From Sphingomonas sp. CBMAI 2297 (GTDB taxonomy: Bacteria; Pseudomonadota; Alphaproteobacteria; Sphingomonadales; Sphingomonadaceae), in contig NZ_JAPDIR010000025.1 of the NCBI RefSeq assembly GCF_029870595.1, forward strand, positions 1 to 49,218: a stretch of DNA of 49,218 bases, in the 5' to 3' direction. Positions 16,714-25,400 of this stretch are shown one piece after another. Under the pieces are notes generated by a model. That model saw only the letters and a program-made list of their open reading frames with translations, ran no database searches and had not been told where the DNA came from. How positions within the stretch are numbered: the first letter of the stretch is position 1; the number at the start of each line of letters is the position of its first letter. A program made the position numbers and the translations under genes.

Positions 16714-17385
16714 ATGCCCGTGGACCGCGTGCTGCGGCAGCACGGCCATATTCTGGCCAATGCCGATGCGCTCGAGGCGCTCGTCTCGGGGCCGCGGCCG
16801 GCGAGCGTCGAGGGGCTGGGCTTCCGGCGCTGGCTGTTCACGCGCGACCTGCTGATGCATTTCGCCAGGATGGAGGGCCAGGTCTATGGCCCGCTGATGG
16901 ACGAGCTGGGCGGCGAGGTGGCGCATGTGGCGAGCCAGGCGAGCGCCGAGACCGCCGCCCTGGTCGCCGATTTCCGCGAGCATGTCACCCGCTGGCACGG
17001 CTTTCCGAGCGAGGCGCAGTGGGACATCTATGCCCGCGCGACGCACTGGCTGACGGCGCGCATCCGCGAGCGGCTCGAGAGCGAGGCGACCGCCATCCTG
17101 CCGCTGCTCTCCCGGCTGCCCGTCGACGAGCACGGCGCCTGCCCCGGCAAGCCGGACCATCGCTATGTCGCCGATGCATGGGAGATACGCGAGCTGATCT
17201 TCGGCGCCGCGAAGCCGGCCGATGCGGCGGGCACCCGATCGGGCGGCGCCGCACCGGCCCGAGTCGCCTCAGTGCCAGAAGATCAGGATCAGAAGGATGA
17301 TCGGAATCGGGATGCCAAGCAGCCACAACAGGATACCCTTGCCCATCTGATCTCTCCAACTATCTGGTTTCGATTGCGAAAATAA
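16714..17385 (+). CDS. Hemerythrin-like HHE-domain protein
   Basis: 223 residues from the ATG at 16714, chosen for the GAGGAG at 16700-16705; upstream ATGs at 16690 and 16699 are also in frame. Helical bundle pattern with hemerythrin-type ligands: RQHGHIL near the N-terminus, LLMHFARMEGQVYGPLM (HxxxE), FREHVTRWHG. The last helix, normally HxxEE, reads RIRERLESEATAILPLL and lacks the histidine. Some iron ligands are therefore altered. The last about 40 residues run antisense to a tiny membrane-protein gene and look non-conserved. May sense or bind O2/NO with a di-iron site, or have lost it. Confidence 0.65.
   Translation: MPVDRVLRQHGHILANADALEALVSGPRPASVEGLGFRRWLFTRDLLMHFARMEGQVYGPLMDELGGEVAHVASQASAETAALVADFREHVTRWHGFPSEAQWDIYARATHWLTARIRERLESEATAILPLLSRLPVDEHGACPGKPDHRYVADAWEIRELIFGAAKPADAAGTRSGGAAPARVASVPEDQDQKDDRNRDAKQPQQDTLAHLISPTIWFRLRK
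17269..17346 (-). CDS. Tiny one-helix membrane protein (25 aa)
   Basis: 25 residues: MGKGILLWLLGIPIP, then IILLILIFWH. An ATG at 17346 follows GGAGAG at 5 bp. Nearly the whole peptide is one hydrophobic helix with a positively charged N-terminus and a Pro-containing middle; similar tiny proteins are widespread in Proteobacteria with unknown function. It lies fully inside the 3' end of the hemerythrin-like frame, on the opposite strand, and is divergent from the MFS gene at 17443. Confidence 0.6.
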   Translation of the reverse strand: MGKGILLWLLGIPIPIILLILIFWH

Positions 17386-17442
17386 CCATCGGGGCACGAT
17401 GCGGGTTCCGCTGGAACCTGGCGGCGGGTTGAGGCACTGAGC

Positions 17443-18840
17443 ATGCGGATGACCGACGGCCTTCCCTTGCCGCGCCGCACGCTTGCCATCGCCGCCGTCT
17501 CCTTCGGGACCGCGCTGGTGGTGATCGACGGCGCGATCGCCACGGTGGCGCTGCCCACCATCGCCCGGGACCTGCACGTCGACAGCTCGGCGGCGGTTTC
17601 GGTCGTCACCGTCTACCAGCTGACGCTGGTGATGCTGCTCCTGCCCCTTGCCGGACTGGGCGAGCGGATCGGCCTCAAGCGGATGTACCAGACCGGGCAG
17701 CTGGTCTTCACCGTGGCGACGATATTGTGCTTCTTCGCCGAGAGCCTGCCCTTCCTGCTCATCGTCCGGGCGGCGCAGGCGGCGGGCGCGGCGGCGGCGC
17801 TCAGCGTTTCCTCGGCGCTGATCCGCCAGATCTATCCGGCAAAGCATCTCGGCCGCGGCCTGGGCATCAACTCGGTGGTGGTGTCGAGCTCCGCCGCGCT
17901 GGCGCCCACCATCGGCGGCCTGGTGCTCGCGGTGGGCCCCTGGCCCTGGGTGTTCGCCTCGGCGGTGCCCTTCGCGATCGCCAGCCTGTTGTTCGGCCGC
18001 GCCCTGCCCGACACGCCCGCGCGCGACGAGCCGTTCGACGTGCTGGGGGCGCTGCTGTGCGCCGGCATGTTCGGGCTGGTGATCGGCGGGCTGGAGAGCA
18101 GCGTGCACGGCGACAGCCCCGTGGTCTCGGCGGCGGTGGTGGTCGCCGGCGCGGTGATCGGCCTGTTCTTCGTCCGCCGCGAGATGCGCGAGCCCAAGCC
18201 GATCCTGCCGATCGACCTGCTCACCCGGCCGGTGCTCGCCCTGTCGGTGATCGGCGCCTACACTGCCTTTATCGGCACGATGACGCTGCTGCTGTCGCTG
18301 CCCTTCCGGCTGCAGCACGGCTATGGCTTCGCCCCGTCCGAAGTGGGCGCGGTGATCGCGCCCTGGCCGCTCACCACGATGATCGTCGCGCCGCTCGCCG
18401 GCTCGCTGTCGGACCGTTACCCCGCCGGGGCGCTGGGCGGGATCGGCATGGTCGTCGCGGTGACCGGGCTGATCTTCCTCGCCTTTCTGCCCGCGCACCC
18501 GAGCTGGTTCGACATCGCCTGGCGCATGTCGCTCACCGGGGCCGGCTTCGGCATGTTCCTGTCGCCCAATGCCCGGCTGATCATCGGCTCGGCCCCGATC
18601 GATCGCGCGGCCGCGGCGGGCGGGCTCATTTCCACCACCCGGATGGTCGGGCAGACGACCGGCGCCACGCTGGTGGCCGCGCTGCTCGCGATCGGCATCG
18701 GCGGCGGCACGGTGCCGCCGCTGGTGGCGGCCGGCCTTGCCGCCATTGCCGGCCTGTGCAGCCTGGCGCGCCTGCGCCCCGCCATCCGCAACCCGCGCTT
18801 CGCCGAGACCGAGGATGTCCAGCCCGCCAAGCTGCGCTGA
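17443..18840 (+). CDS. MFS multidrug exporter, DHA2-like (14-TM type)
   Basis: 465 residues with at least 13-14 hydrophobic segments. The opening AAVSFGTALVVIDGAIATVA with D/T-V-A-L-P-T-I-A is characteristic of DHA2 drug:H+ antiporters (EmrB/QacA type). Loop 2-3 motif A is degenerate (GLGERIGLKRM). No EmrA-like adaptor gene adjoins it. Exports amphipathic compounds by family; real substrate unknown. The start at 17443 is uncertain, with another ATG at 17449. Confidence 0.85.
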   Translation: MRMTDGLPLPRRTLAIAAVSFGTALVVIDGAIATVALPTIARDLHVDSSAAVSVVTVYQLTLVMLLLPLAGLGERIGLKRMYQTGQLVFTVATILCFFAESLPFLLIVRAAQAAGAAAALSVSSALIRQIYPAKHLGRGLGINSVVVSSSAALAPTIGGLVLAVGPWPWVFASAVPFAIASLLFGRALPDTPARDEPFDVLGALLCAGMFGLVIGGLESSVHGDSPVVSAAVVVAGAVIGLFFVRREMREPKPILPIDLLTRPVLALSVIGAYTAFIGTMTLLLSLPFRLQHGYGFAPSEVGAVIAPWPLTTMIVAPLAGSLSDRYPAGALGGIGMVVAVTGLIFLAFLPAHPSWFDIAWRMSLTGAGFGMFLSPNARLIIGSAPIDRAAAAGGLISTTRMVGQTTGATLVAALLAIGIGGGTVPPLVAAGLAAIAGLCSLARLRPAIRNPRFAETEDVQPAKLR

Positions 18841-18909
18841 CGGATATCTCTTCGCCCGGCTAGCAATCCTTCGTTGCGGTCACGTCGCGGAAGCGCCTAG
18901 AGGCCTTGC

Positions 18910-20241
18910 ATGGTCGCCGAAGCAAAGCATCCATTCGCCGTTCCCAATTTCCGCCTTTATTTCCTGGCCCGGCTCTCGACGACGCTCGGGCAGATGGCGA
19001 TGGTGATCGTGATCGGCTGGCAGGTGTACGACATCGCCCGCCGGACGATGACGGTGAAGGAAGCCGCCTTTCAGCTCGGGCTGATCGGCGTCGCCCAGTT
19101 CCTGCCGCTGCTGTTCCTCTCGCTGTTCGCCGGCTGGGTGGCGGACCGGCTCGACCGGCGCTGGATCGCCCGCGCCGCGGTGGCGCTCGAGGCATTCTGC
19201 GCGATCAGCCTGGGCGTGCTGACCTATACCGGCACGATCAGCCTGCCCGCGCTGTTCGGCATCGCCGCGCTGCTCGGCGTGGCGCGCGCCTTTGCCAGCC
19301 CGGCGCTGAGCGCGCTCTCGCCCAATCTGGTGCCCAAGGCGATCCTGCCCACCGCGATCGCGCTGAGCTCGCTCTCCTGGCAGATCGGCACGGTGATCGG
19401 CCCGGCGATGGGCGGCTATCTCTATGCCGCGGCCGACTGGCTCTCCTATGCCGTGGCGGGCGGGCTGTTCCTCGTCTCCTTCGTGCTGCTCATGCTGATC
19501 GGCGACGTGCCGCGGAGCGTGCGCAAGTTCAGCGGCAGCCCCTGGGCGCAGATGATCGACGGGCTCCATTATGTCCGGCGCAACCGCCTGGTGCTGGGCG
19601 CGATCTCGCTCGACCTGTTCGCCGTGCTGCTCGGCGGCGCGACCGCGATGCTGCCCGTCTATGCCCGCGACATCCTGCATGTGGGTTCGGAAGGGCTCGG
19701 CCATCTGCGCGCCGCGCCCGCGATGGGCGCCGTCGCCACGGCGGTGTTCTTCTCCTGGCGGCCGCTGAAGAGCGACGTGGGCGTGAAGATGCTCCTCGCC
19801 GTCGGCCTGTTCGGCGTGGCGACGGTGATCTTCGGCCTGTCCGCGCCGCTGCTGGTGCCGGTGCTCGGCCCGGCGGCGGTGGGGCACGACACGGCGCCGG
19901 CGGTGCTGATCGCGCTGTTCGCGCTGTTCGTGCTCGGCGCGGCGGACATGGTCTCGGTCTATGTCCGCCAGTCGCTGATCCAGCTCTACACGCCCGACGA
20001 GATGCGCGGCCGCGTCGGCGCGGTCTCCACGCTGTTCATCTCGGGCTCGAACGAGCTGGGCGAGGCCGAATCGGGCTTCCTCGCCGCGCTGATCGGTCCG
20101 GTCGCCGCAGTGGTGGGCGGCGGCATCGGCGCGATCCTTGTCACACTGGCATGGGCCAAGCTATTTCCGGAGCTCAGGCGGGCTCGCACCTTCGATCCTC
20201 CGGCCAATCTCGAGATTCCTCCCAAGGAGATGATGACATGA
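18910..20241 (+). CDS. MFS exporter coupled to cysK
   Basis: 443 residues with about 10-12 membrane segments. The opening FAVPNFRLYFLARLSTTLGQ and motif A (FAGWVADRLDRRWIAR) resemble the DHA3/EntS-like MFS exporters (MFS_3 type). The stop overlaps the cysK start (ATGA), so the two are translated together, which suggests a link to cysteine or sulfur-compound export, but the substrate cannot be deduced. 69 bp separate it from the preceding exporter. Confidence 0.85.
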   Translation: MVAEAKHPFAVPNFRLYFLARLSTTLGQMAMVIVIGWQVYDIARRTMTVKEAAFQLGLIGVAQFLPLLFLSLFAGWVADRLDRRWIARAAVALEAFCAISLGVLTYTGTISLPALFGIAALLGVARAFASPALSALSPNLVPKAILPTAIALSSLSWQIGTVIGPAMGGYLYAAADWLSYAVAGGLFLVSFVLLMLIGDVPRSVRKFSGSPWAQMIDGLHYVRRNRLVLGAISLDLFAVLLGGATAMLPVYARDILHVGSEGLGHLRAAPAMGAVATAVFFSWRPLKSDVGVKMLLAVGLFGVATVIFGLSAPLLVPVLGPAAVGHDTAPAVLIALFALFVLGAADMVSVYVRQSLIQLYTPDEMRGRVGAVSTLFISGSNELGEAESGFLAALIGPVAAVVGGGIGAILVTLAWAKLFPELRRARTFDPPANLEIPPKEMMT

Positions 20242-21158
20242 AGGCCAATACGATCCTCGAGACCATCGGCAACACGCCCCATGTCCGCGCGGGCAAGCTG
20301 TTCCCGGACGCCGAAGTCTGGATCAAGTCCGAGCGGACCAATCCCGGCGGCTCGATCAAGGACCGCATCGCGCTGGCGATGATCGAGGCGGCGGAGAAGG
20401 ACGGCAGCCTGCAGCCGGGCGGCACGATCGTCGAGCCGACCAGCGGCAATACCGGCGTGGGCCTCGCGATGGTCGCCGCGGTGAAGGGCTACCGGCTCAT
20501 CCTGGTCATGCCGGAGAGCATGAGCATCGAGCGCCGCCGCCTGATGCTCGCCTATGGCGCGACCTTCGACCTCACGCCGCGCGAGAAGGGGATGAAGGGC
20601 GCGATCGAGCGGGCGATGGAGATCGTCGAGACGACGCCGGGCGCCTGGATGCCGCAGCAGTTCGAGAATCCGGCGAACATCGACGTGCACGTGCGCACCA
20701 CCGCGCAGGAGATCCTCAACGACTTCGCCGATTCGCCGATCGACGTGGTCATCACCGGCGTGGGCACCGGCGGCCACATCACCGGCGTCGCCGAGACGCT
20801 GAAGAAGCGCTGGCCGAACCTCAAGGTCTATGCGGTCGAGCCGGAGCTCTCGCCGGTCATCTGGGGCGGCCAGCCGGGCCCGCATCCGATCCAGGGCATC
20901 GGCGCCGGCTTCGTCCCGCGCAACCTGCATACCGACGCGATCGACGGCGTGATCAAGGTCGATGCGGGAGTCGCCAAGGACATGGCCCGCCGCGCCGCGC
21001 GCGAGGAAGGCATGCTCGTCGGCATTTCCTCGGGCGCGACTCTGGCCGCGATTCTGCAGAAATTGCCGGACCTGCCGGAGGGCGTCCGTATCCTGGGGTT
21101 CAATTATGATACAGGTGAGCGCTATCTGAGCGTCCCGGATTTTCTTCCGGAGAGCTGA
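20238..21158 (+). CDS. cysK: Cysteine synthase A (O-acetylserine sulfhydrylase)
   Basis: 306 residues. PLP-dependent fold type II: the Schiff-base lysine is K41 in NPGGSIKDR, the phosphate/substrate loop is EPTSGNTG (66-73), and GVGTGGHITG and ISSGAT complete the cofactor site. Converts O-acetyl-L-serine and sulfide to L-cysteine and acetate in the cytoplasm. The ATG overlaps the stop of the MFS exporter. Length is slightly shorter than E. coli CysK (323) but within family range. Confidence 0.95.
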   Translation: MKANTILETIGNTPHVRAGKLFPDAEVWIKSERTNPGGSIKDRIALAMIEAAEKDGSLQPGGTIVEPTSGNTGVGLAMVAAVKGYRLILVMPESMSIERRRLMLAYGATFDLTPREKGMKGAIERAMEIVETTPGAWMPQQFENPANIDVHVRTTAQEILNDFADSPIDVVITGVGTGGHITGVAETLKKRWPNLKVYAVEPELSPVIWGGQPGPHPIQGIGAGFVPRNLHTDAIDGVIKVDAGVAKDMARRAAREEGMLVGISSGATLAAILQKLPDLPEGVRILGFNYDTGERYLSVPDFLPES

Positions 21159-21168
21159 GGCACTGGAA

Positions 21169-21184
21169 TTAACGCCGGATTAAC
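21169..21184 (+). promoter_or_regulatory. Perfect CtrA-binding box
   Basis: TTAA at 21169-21172, 7-bp spacer, TTAAC at 21180-21184, which is an exact match to the CtrA consensus TTAA-N7-TTAAC. It lies 48-63 bp upstream of the GTG of the small Cys-containing protein and just after the cysK stop. A GANTC site (GAGTC, 21196-21200) lies between box and gene. TTAA is rare in this GC-rich sequence. Confidence 0.65.
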
Positions 21185-21231
21185 GCTAGGTTTCCCGAGT
21201 CGGGGAAAACGTCGTTTCCGGGGGGAACTTC

Positions 21232-21552
21232 GTGCGCAATGCAATGATCCTGGTGAGCGTCATGCTCGCCATTTATCTGGGGTGGCCGCTCGCTTTCGGG
21301 GGGAAGCAGCGCGGGCTGGAAACACCGGCCGAGGCGCGCAGTGTGGCGGCCACCCCAGTTTTCGCTTCGAAACCCGTGCGAACGGCCGCGCTGGCCGCCA
21401 GGCCGCCGGCACCACCCAGCCGTCCGGAGAGCTGCTACAAGCGCTATCAGCGCGAAGTGAAGCTCTGCACGGGGGCCACCGCCGCGGCCTGCAAGCTCGG
21501 CGCGGCCGATCATTGGGACATGTGCGAGGCGACCGGATTCTGGCCGAACTGA
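21232..21552 (+). CDS. Small exported or membrane-anchored protein with four cysteines
   Basis: 106 residues from a GTG at 21232 preceded by GGGGGG at good spacing (ATG at 21244 is an alternative). N-terminal hydrophobic segment (about residues 4-22, MILVSVMLAIYLGWPLAF) acts as signal or anchor. Ala/Pro-rich linker to about residue 64. C-terminal domain with cysteines in SCYKRY, LCTG, ACKLG and MCEATGF, likely two disulfides outside the cytoplasm. No family recognised. A perfect CtrA box lies upstream, suggesting cell-cycle control. Confidence 0.65.
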   Translation: MRNAMILVSVMLAIYLGWPLAFGGKQRGLETPAEARSVAATPVFASKPVRTAALAARPPAPPSRPESCYKRYQREVKLCTGATAAACKLGAADHWDMCEATGFWPN

Positions 21553-21629
21553 GCGCGCGCCGGATGCGCTGATCCGAGCCGTGCGGCGTTTCGGCGCCGC
21601 AATGGTTCCAACCGCGCGTCTTCTGCGTT

Positions 21630-23075
21630 ATGGGCGGCGACCCCATGGCGACCGTCCCTTCCCTTCCCACCGCCGGAGCATTCTCCGTCCGCGTGCCGCC
21701 CATGCTGGTGGCATTGCTCGGTCTCGTCACGCTTACGGCGATCGCGCTGCCCCTGTGGCTGGTGACGCACACCCCGCGCGCGGTGGTGCACAAGCGCGCG
21801 CCGGTGAAGGTGTCGCACCGGGTGGTGCCCAAGACCGAGCTGCCGGAAGTGGAGCCGGTCGAGCTCCAGGTCGTCACCCCCGACGACGCGCGCGCCTGGA
21901 ATGCGTCCATCCCCTTCTCGAACCTGCCCAATCCGGCGGCGCGGCCGTTCAGCATCTATGGCCCCGAGGACAGCCGCGCGCGCGCCGTCGATTGCCTTGC
22001 CGCGGCGGTCTATTACGAGGCGGGCGACGATGCCGTGGGCGAGCGCGCGGTCGCGCAGGTGATCATCAACCGCGCGCGCCACCCCGCTTTCCCCAAGACG
22101 ATCTGCGGCGTCGTGTTCCAGGGCTCGGAGCGCTCGACCGGCTGCCAGTTCACCTTCGCCTGCGACGGCGCGATGCTGCGCTACTCGCCCAGCGCCGCCG
22201 CCTGGGAGCGGGCGCGCTACATCGCCCGCACCGCCTTGAACGGCTCGGTCTACAAGCCGGTGGGCCATGCGACGCATTATCACACCGACTGGGTCGTGCC
22301 CTATTGGAGCGCCAGCCTCGAGAAGATCACCGAGGTGCACACGCATCTCTTCTTCCGCTGGACCGGCTGGTGGGGCACGCCGCCGGCGTTCAACCGCACC
22401 TATGCCGGGATCGAGCCCAACATCGCGCTGATGGCGCGCCTGTCGCCCGGCGCCTTCCAGAACGATCCCGCGCTCGAAGCGCTGCTGCCCGGCGCGGTCG
22501 GGACCGACGGTGCCTTTGTCGATCCCGCGTCGATCCCGCAGAGCGCCGTGCCCGCGCCGATGGCGGCCGAGGGCGGCGACTCGAACAACTTCATGCTCAC
22601 CTTGCCCAAGACGATGAACCCGGACGCGTTCGCGGCGCTGGCCATCCGCACCTGTGGCGAGCGGCCCTATTGCAAGTTCATGGCCTGGGCGGATGCGAAG
22701 CAGACTCCGGCCAGGCTGCCGCTGTCCAGTGCCCAGGTCTCCACCATGTCGTTCAGCTATCTGCGCGACGAGACGCAAGGCTTTGCCAAGGCGCTGTGGA
22801 ATTGCGGCCAGTTCCGCCGCCCGAGCCCGGTCCAGTGCATGCGCACGCAGGTCCCGGCCCAGGCGACGCCCGCGCCGGCGACCGCCGCCGTCGCCGCGCC
22901 GCTCCCCGGCGCCACGCCCCCGGTTGTGCCCGCGCCGCTCGCCGGCGTCCGCCGCAAGATCGACGCGGTGCCGCCGCCGGCCGGCACTCCCGCCGAGGGC
23001 AAGGGCGCGGTGAGCTTCACCCTGCCCGCGCCCAAGCCTTCGCCGACGCCGCGGCCGACGCCCGAGCCGCGTTAA
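21630..23075 (+). CDS. Cell-wall hydrolase, SleB (Hydrolase_2) family
   Basis: 481 residues (ATG at 21645 also possible; neither has a strong ribosome binding site). One N-terminal membrane segment (about 25-46) anchors the protein with its catalytic part outside. The SleB-type domain is at about 105-245: CLAAAVYYEAGDDAVGERAV then AQVIINRA is the family hallmark, containing the catalytic glutamate. The family cleaves peptidoglycan glycan strands. The C-terminal about 85 residues are Pro/Ala-rich. The stop overlaps the convergent ydbT-like gene by 4 bp. Confidence 0.88.
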   Translation: MGGDPMATVPSLPTAGAFSVRVPPMLVALLGLVTLTAIALPLWLVTHTPRAVVHKRAPVKVSHRVVPKTELPEVEPVELQVVTPDDARAWNASIPFSNLPNPAARPFSIYGPEDSRARAVDCLAAAVYYEAGDDAVGERAVAQVIINRARHPAFPKTICGVVFQGSERSTGCQFTFACDGAMLRYSPSAAAWERARYIARTALNGSVYKPVGHATHYHTDWVVPYWSASLEKITEVHTHLFFRWTGWWGTPPAFNRTYAGIEPNIALMARLSPGAFQNDPALEALLPGAVGTDGAFVDPASIPQSAVPAPMAAEGGDSNNFMLTLPKTMNPDAFAALAIRTCGERPYCKFMAWADAKQTPARLPLSSAQVSTMSFSYLRDETQGFAKALWNCGQFRRPSPVQCMRTQVPAQATPAPATAAVAAPLPGATPPVVPAPLAGVRRKIDAVPPPAGTPAEGKGAVSFTLPAPKPSPTPRPTPEPR

Positions 23076-24514
23076 TCGACCCGAGTGACGAGCGCCCGGG
23101 CCAGCGCCAGGGCGGAATCGAGAGGAACGTCACTCACATCGGGGCGATGCCAGCCGCTCGCGCCGGCCGTGTCCACCCGCACCGTCGCGACGCCCAGCCG
23201 GCGCTGCAGCCAGCTGCGCCGCACGGTCAGCGTCTGGATCGACTCGATGGGCACGATCCAGTCGCGCTGCGAAAGCACGCCGCGCATCACCTGCAGGCTG
23301 GTCTCGCGCAGCGCATAGCGGTGCCGGGTGCGCTGGAAGAACGCGACGATCACCGGCGCGGGCGCGAGCAGCAGCCCCCACCAGAGCGGCGACAGGAAGA
23401 AGCCGCCAATGCCCAGGACCAGCAGGATCGGCAGCCCGTCGCGGAGCGCGGAGCGCAGGATATGGGCCGGCGCCACCGGCTGCAAACCCGGGCGCTGGAA
23501 GGGGGGAAGCGGCGTGGCGGCGATCACCCGCTCCGCCTCCTCGGCTGTGGCGAACGGCGCCATTTCCTCACGGCCCGACCGATCGACGCTTCCGCCAAGC
23601 GTCTGAACTTCCACGATATTCCATCCCATCCGCCCGCTGATCGCGCCCCGGCGGATCAGGCCCAGCTGGATGCGGCGAACGGCGATGACAGTCTCGGAGC
23701 GCGTGAGCAGCCCCCGGACGCGGCGGAAACGGCCCGGCTCATGCGTCAGCGTGAAGCCATAGTCCTTGAGCAGCGTGCGCACCACGCCCGCGACCACGCA
23801 CAGCATCAGGGCCGCCGCCAGCACCAGCAGCAGCGCGAAGATGCTGAACCGGGCGAAGGCAAAGCGCTCGGCCTCGCCGAACAGCCTTTCCCAGTCGAGC
23901 TGCAGCACCCGGTCGAGCGAATGGATCACGCCCAGGATCGCCGCGATCCAGATCATCGAGAAGCCGAACACGCCGCCCAGCAGCACCCGGCCGAGCGACA
24001 TGGCGAAGACGATGCGGCGCTCGGGCTCCGCCGGCGCCGCGACGTCGGCGCGCGTTTCGAGGACCGGCGCATGGCCGCGCAGCAGCGCGCGCAGGCGCTC
24101 CGCCTCGGCCATGGAGACGCTGTCGAGCCTGGCTTCCTCGGCTTCCCCGCCACCGGTCTCGAGCCTGACCACCGCCAGCCCGAAGATGCGGGCAAAGGGG
24201 CTGCGCTCGATCGACACGTCCTGGATCCGGCCGCGCGGTATCGAACGGCGCCGGCGCTGGAGAATGCCGTGCTGGATCAGCACTTCCTCCGCTCCGATCC
24301 GATAGGTGAAGCTCCACCAGCCCAGCCAGGTATAGAGCATCACCGCCGCGGCGATCGCCGCAAAGGCGGCCAGCGCCAGCGCCGGATGGAACGTGCGCCC
24401 CGCAAATCCGAGAATCAGCGGCGGAACGATGACCGTGGAAGGCGCGCGCTTCACGAAGCGCATGATCACGGTGAGGATGTGGAGCCGGCGGGGCGCGGCA
24501 CCGGGATCAGTCAT
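23072..24514 (-). CDS. Membrane protein with repeated bacterial PH (bPH2) domains, YdbT-like
   Basis: 480 residues. Pairs of membrane helices alternate with bPH2 domains; each domain shows the pattern YRIGAEEVLIQHGILQRRRR...IPRGRIQDVSIERSPFARIFGLAVVRLETGGG. Three copies are recognisable (about 70-130, 250-320 and 400-475). The ATG overlaps the stop of the YdbS-like gene by 8 bp, so they form an operon. YdbS/YdbT proteins in Bacillus are linked to resistance to membrane-active compounds; function in Proteobacteria is not established. Confidence 0.85.
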   Translation of the reverse strand: MTDPGAAPRRLHILTVIMRFVKRAPSTVIVPPLILGFAGRTFHPALALAAFAAIAAAVMLYTWLGWWSFTYRIGAEEVLIQHGILQRRRRSIPRGRIQDVSIERSPFARIFGLAVVRLETGGGEAEEARLDSVSMAEAERLRALLRGHAPVLETRADVAAPAEPERRIVFAMSLGRVLLGGVFGFSMIWIAAILGVIHSLDRVLQLDWERLFGEAERFAFARFSIFALLLVLAAALMLCVVAGVVRTLLKDYGFTLTHEPGRFRRVRGLLTRSETVIAVRRIQLGLIRRGAISGRMGWNIVEVQTLGGSVDRSGREEMAPFATAEEAERVIAATPLPPFQRPGLQPVAPAHILRSALRDGLPILLVLGIGGFFLSPLWWGLLLAPAPVIVAFFQRTRHRYALRETSLQVMRGVLSQRDWIVPIESIQTLTVRRSWLQRRLGVATVRVDTAGASGWHRPDVSDVPLDSALALARALVTRVD

Positions 24515-24986
24515 GCCGCGCGCTGCCGATGCGCTCGCGGATCGCGTCGCGGATTTCCTCGGCGGTCGCGCGGGCGATACCGGGCAGGATTACGACATTG
24601 GCATCGGTGCCCGCCGTGTGCAGAACGAGCGTTGCCACCCCGAACAGCCGCTCGAGCACATCCTGCGCCACGTCGATATGCTGGACGCGCAGCGTCGGGA
24701 CGATCGTGTGCACGCGCGTCCACAAGCCATGCGCGACATGGAGTTCGCCGCCCGTGAAGGCATAGCCCCAGCGCCGCCAGCGCCGTCCCGGCGCGAAGCC
24801 CGCGATCCACAGGGTGACCAGCAGCACGGGCGCGAGGATCGCTCCCGGCATCGGCAGCTCCGGCACGAAGAACTCGCCCGCGACCGCCGCCGCGAGCAGG
24901 AACAGCGCAGTGCGGACGGCACGCAGGCGGATCACGTGAAGCTGCCCGCGCTCGAGCGGCAGGAGCGGAACGATGGCCAAGGTCAT
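24507..24986 (-). CDS. Membrane protein with one bacterial PH domain, YdbS-like
   Basis: 159 residues: two adjacent membrane helices (about 20-62) followed by one bPH2 domain with the signature LWTRVHTIVPTLRVQHIDVA, then ERLFGVATLVLHTAG. It is the first gene of the ydbS-ydbT-like pair and probably forms a membrane complex with the larger partner. No other gene is between it and the 414-bp region upstream. Confidence 0.85.
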   Translation of the reverse strand: MTLAIVPLLPLERGQLHVIRLRAVRTALFLLAAAVAGEFFVPELPMPGAILAPVLLVTLWIAGFAPGRRWRRWGYAFTGGELHVAHGLWTRVHTIVPTLRVQHIDVAQDVLERLFGVATLVLHTAGTDANVVILPGIARATAEEIRDAIRERIGSARHD

Positions 24987-25400
24987 GGAAGGACTATCAC
25001 CGAGTGTCTTACTTCACTCAAGCACTAGCTGCACCGGGACGGGCAAGGTTTCCGAGATTCGCGCAAATGCGCCAGGCGGCCTTTCCCGCCGGCAGGTCGC
25101 TTGCCTTCCACAGGGCGACACTGTCGCTCCGGGGACGAATTTCGAGAGCACCCACCACATAATCGGATGCAAATGAAGTATAGATCGAAGAATCTTCACA
25201 CATATGTGCAGCAATTTGCGATACCGTCCATGGTTTTACAACGACTATCGCAGAAAAAACCGGAATAATTTCCACATCGTGGAACAATCCGATACGGATG
25301 TTTTCCAGATACAGGCAATTGTATCGCTTCGCTGCCTCGCTTGGCTTTCGCCGTCGAAACGATTACCTTGCGGCATCGGGATGTCGAGGGGGAGAATCGC
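24987..25400. other. 414-bp AT-richer intergenic region before the peptidase-MBL module
   Basis: Composition becomes clearly AT-richer from about 25130 to 25340. A minus-strand frame (25018-25287, 89 codons, inner ATG at 25203) is open but has no ribosome binding site at either start, so it is not called as a gene. The stretch contains four GATAC motifs, two arranged as a palindrome (25308-25325). It probably holds the promoter and operator of the downstream pair and may mark an insertion boundary. Confidence 0.5.
25220..25325. promoter_or_regulatory. GATAC motif cluster and 18-bp palindrome
   Basis: GATAC occurs at 25220-25224 and 25291-25295, and GATACA-GGCAAT-TGTATC forms a perfect 6-bp-arm palindrome at 25308-25325. 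The palindrome ends 75 bp before the GTG of the peptidase gene. A repressor or activator dimer site is a reasonable reading; no known regulator is recognised. Confidence 0.35.

Noticed and set aside
21581..24757. A 1058-codon plus-strand frame covering sleB and ydbT
   Set aside because: Overlaps real genes in another frame and strand and has no family features.
25018..25287. Possible 89-codon minus-strand gene upstream of the peptidase
   Set aside because: No ribosome binding site at 25287 or at the internal ATG 25203, no family; described as part of the intergenic region.
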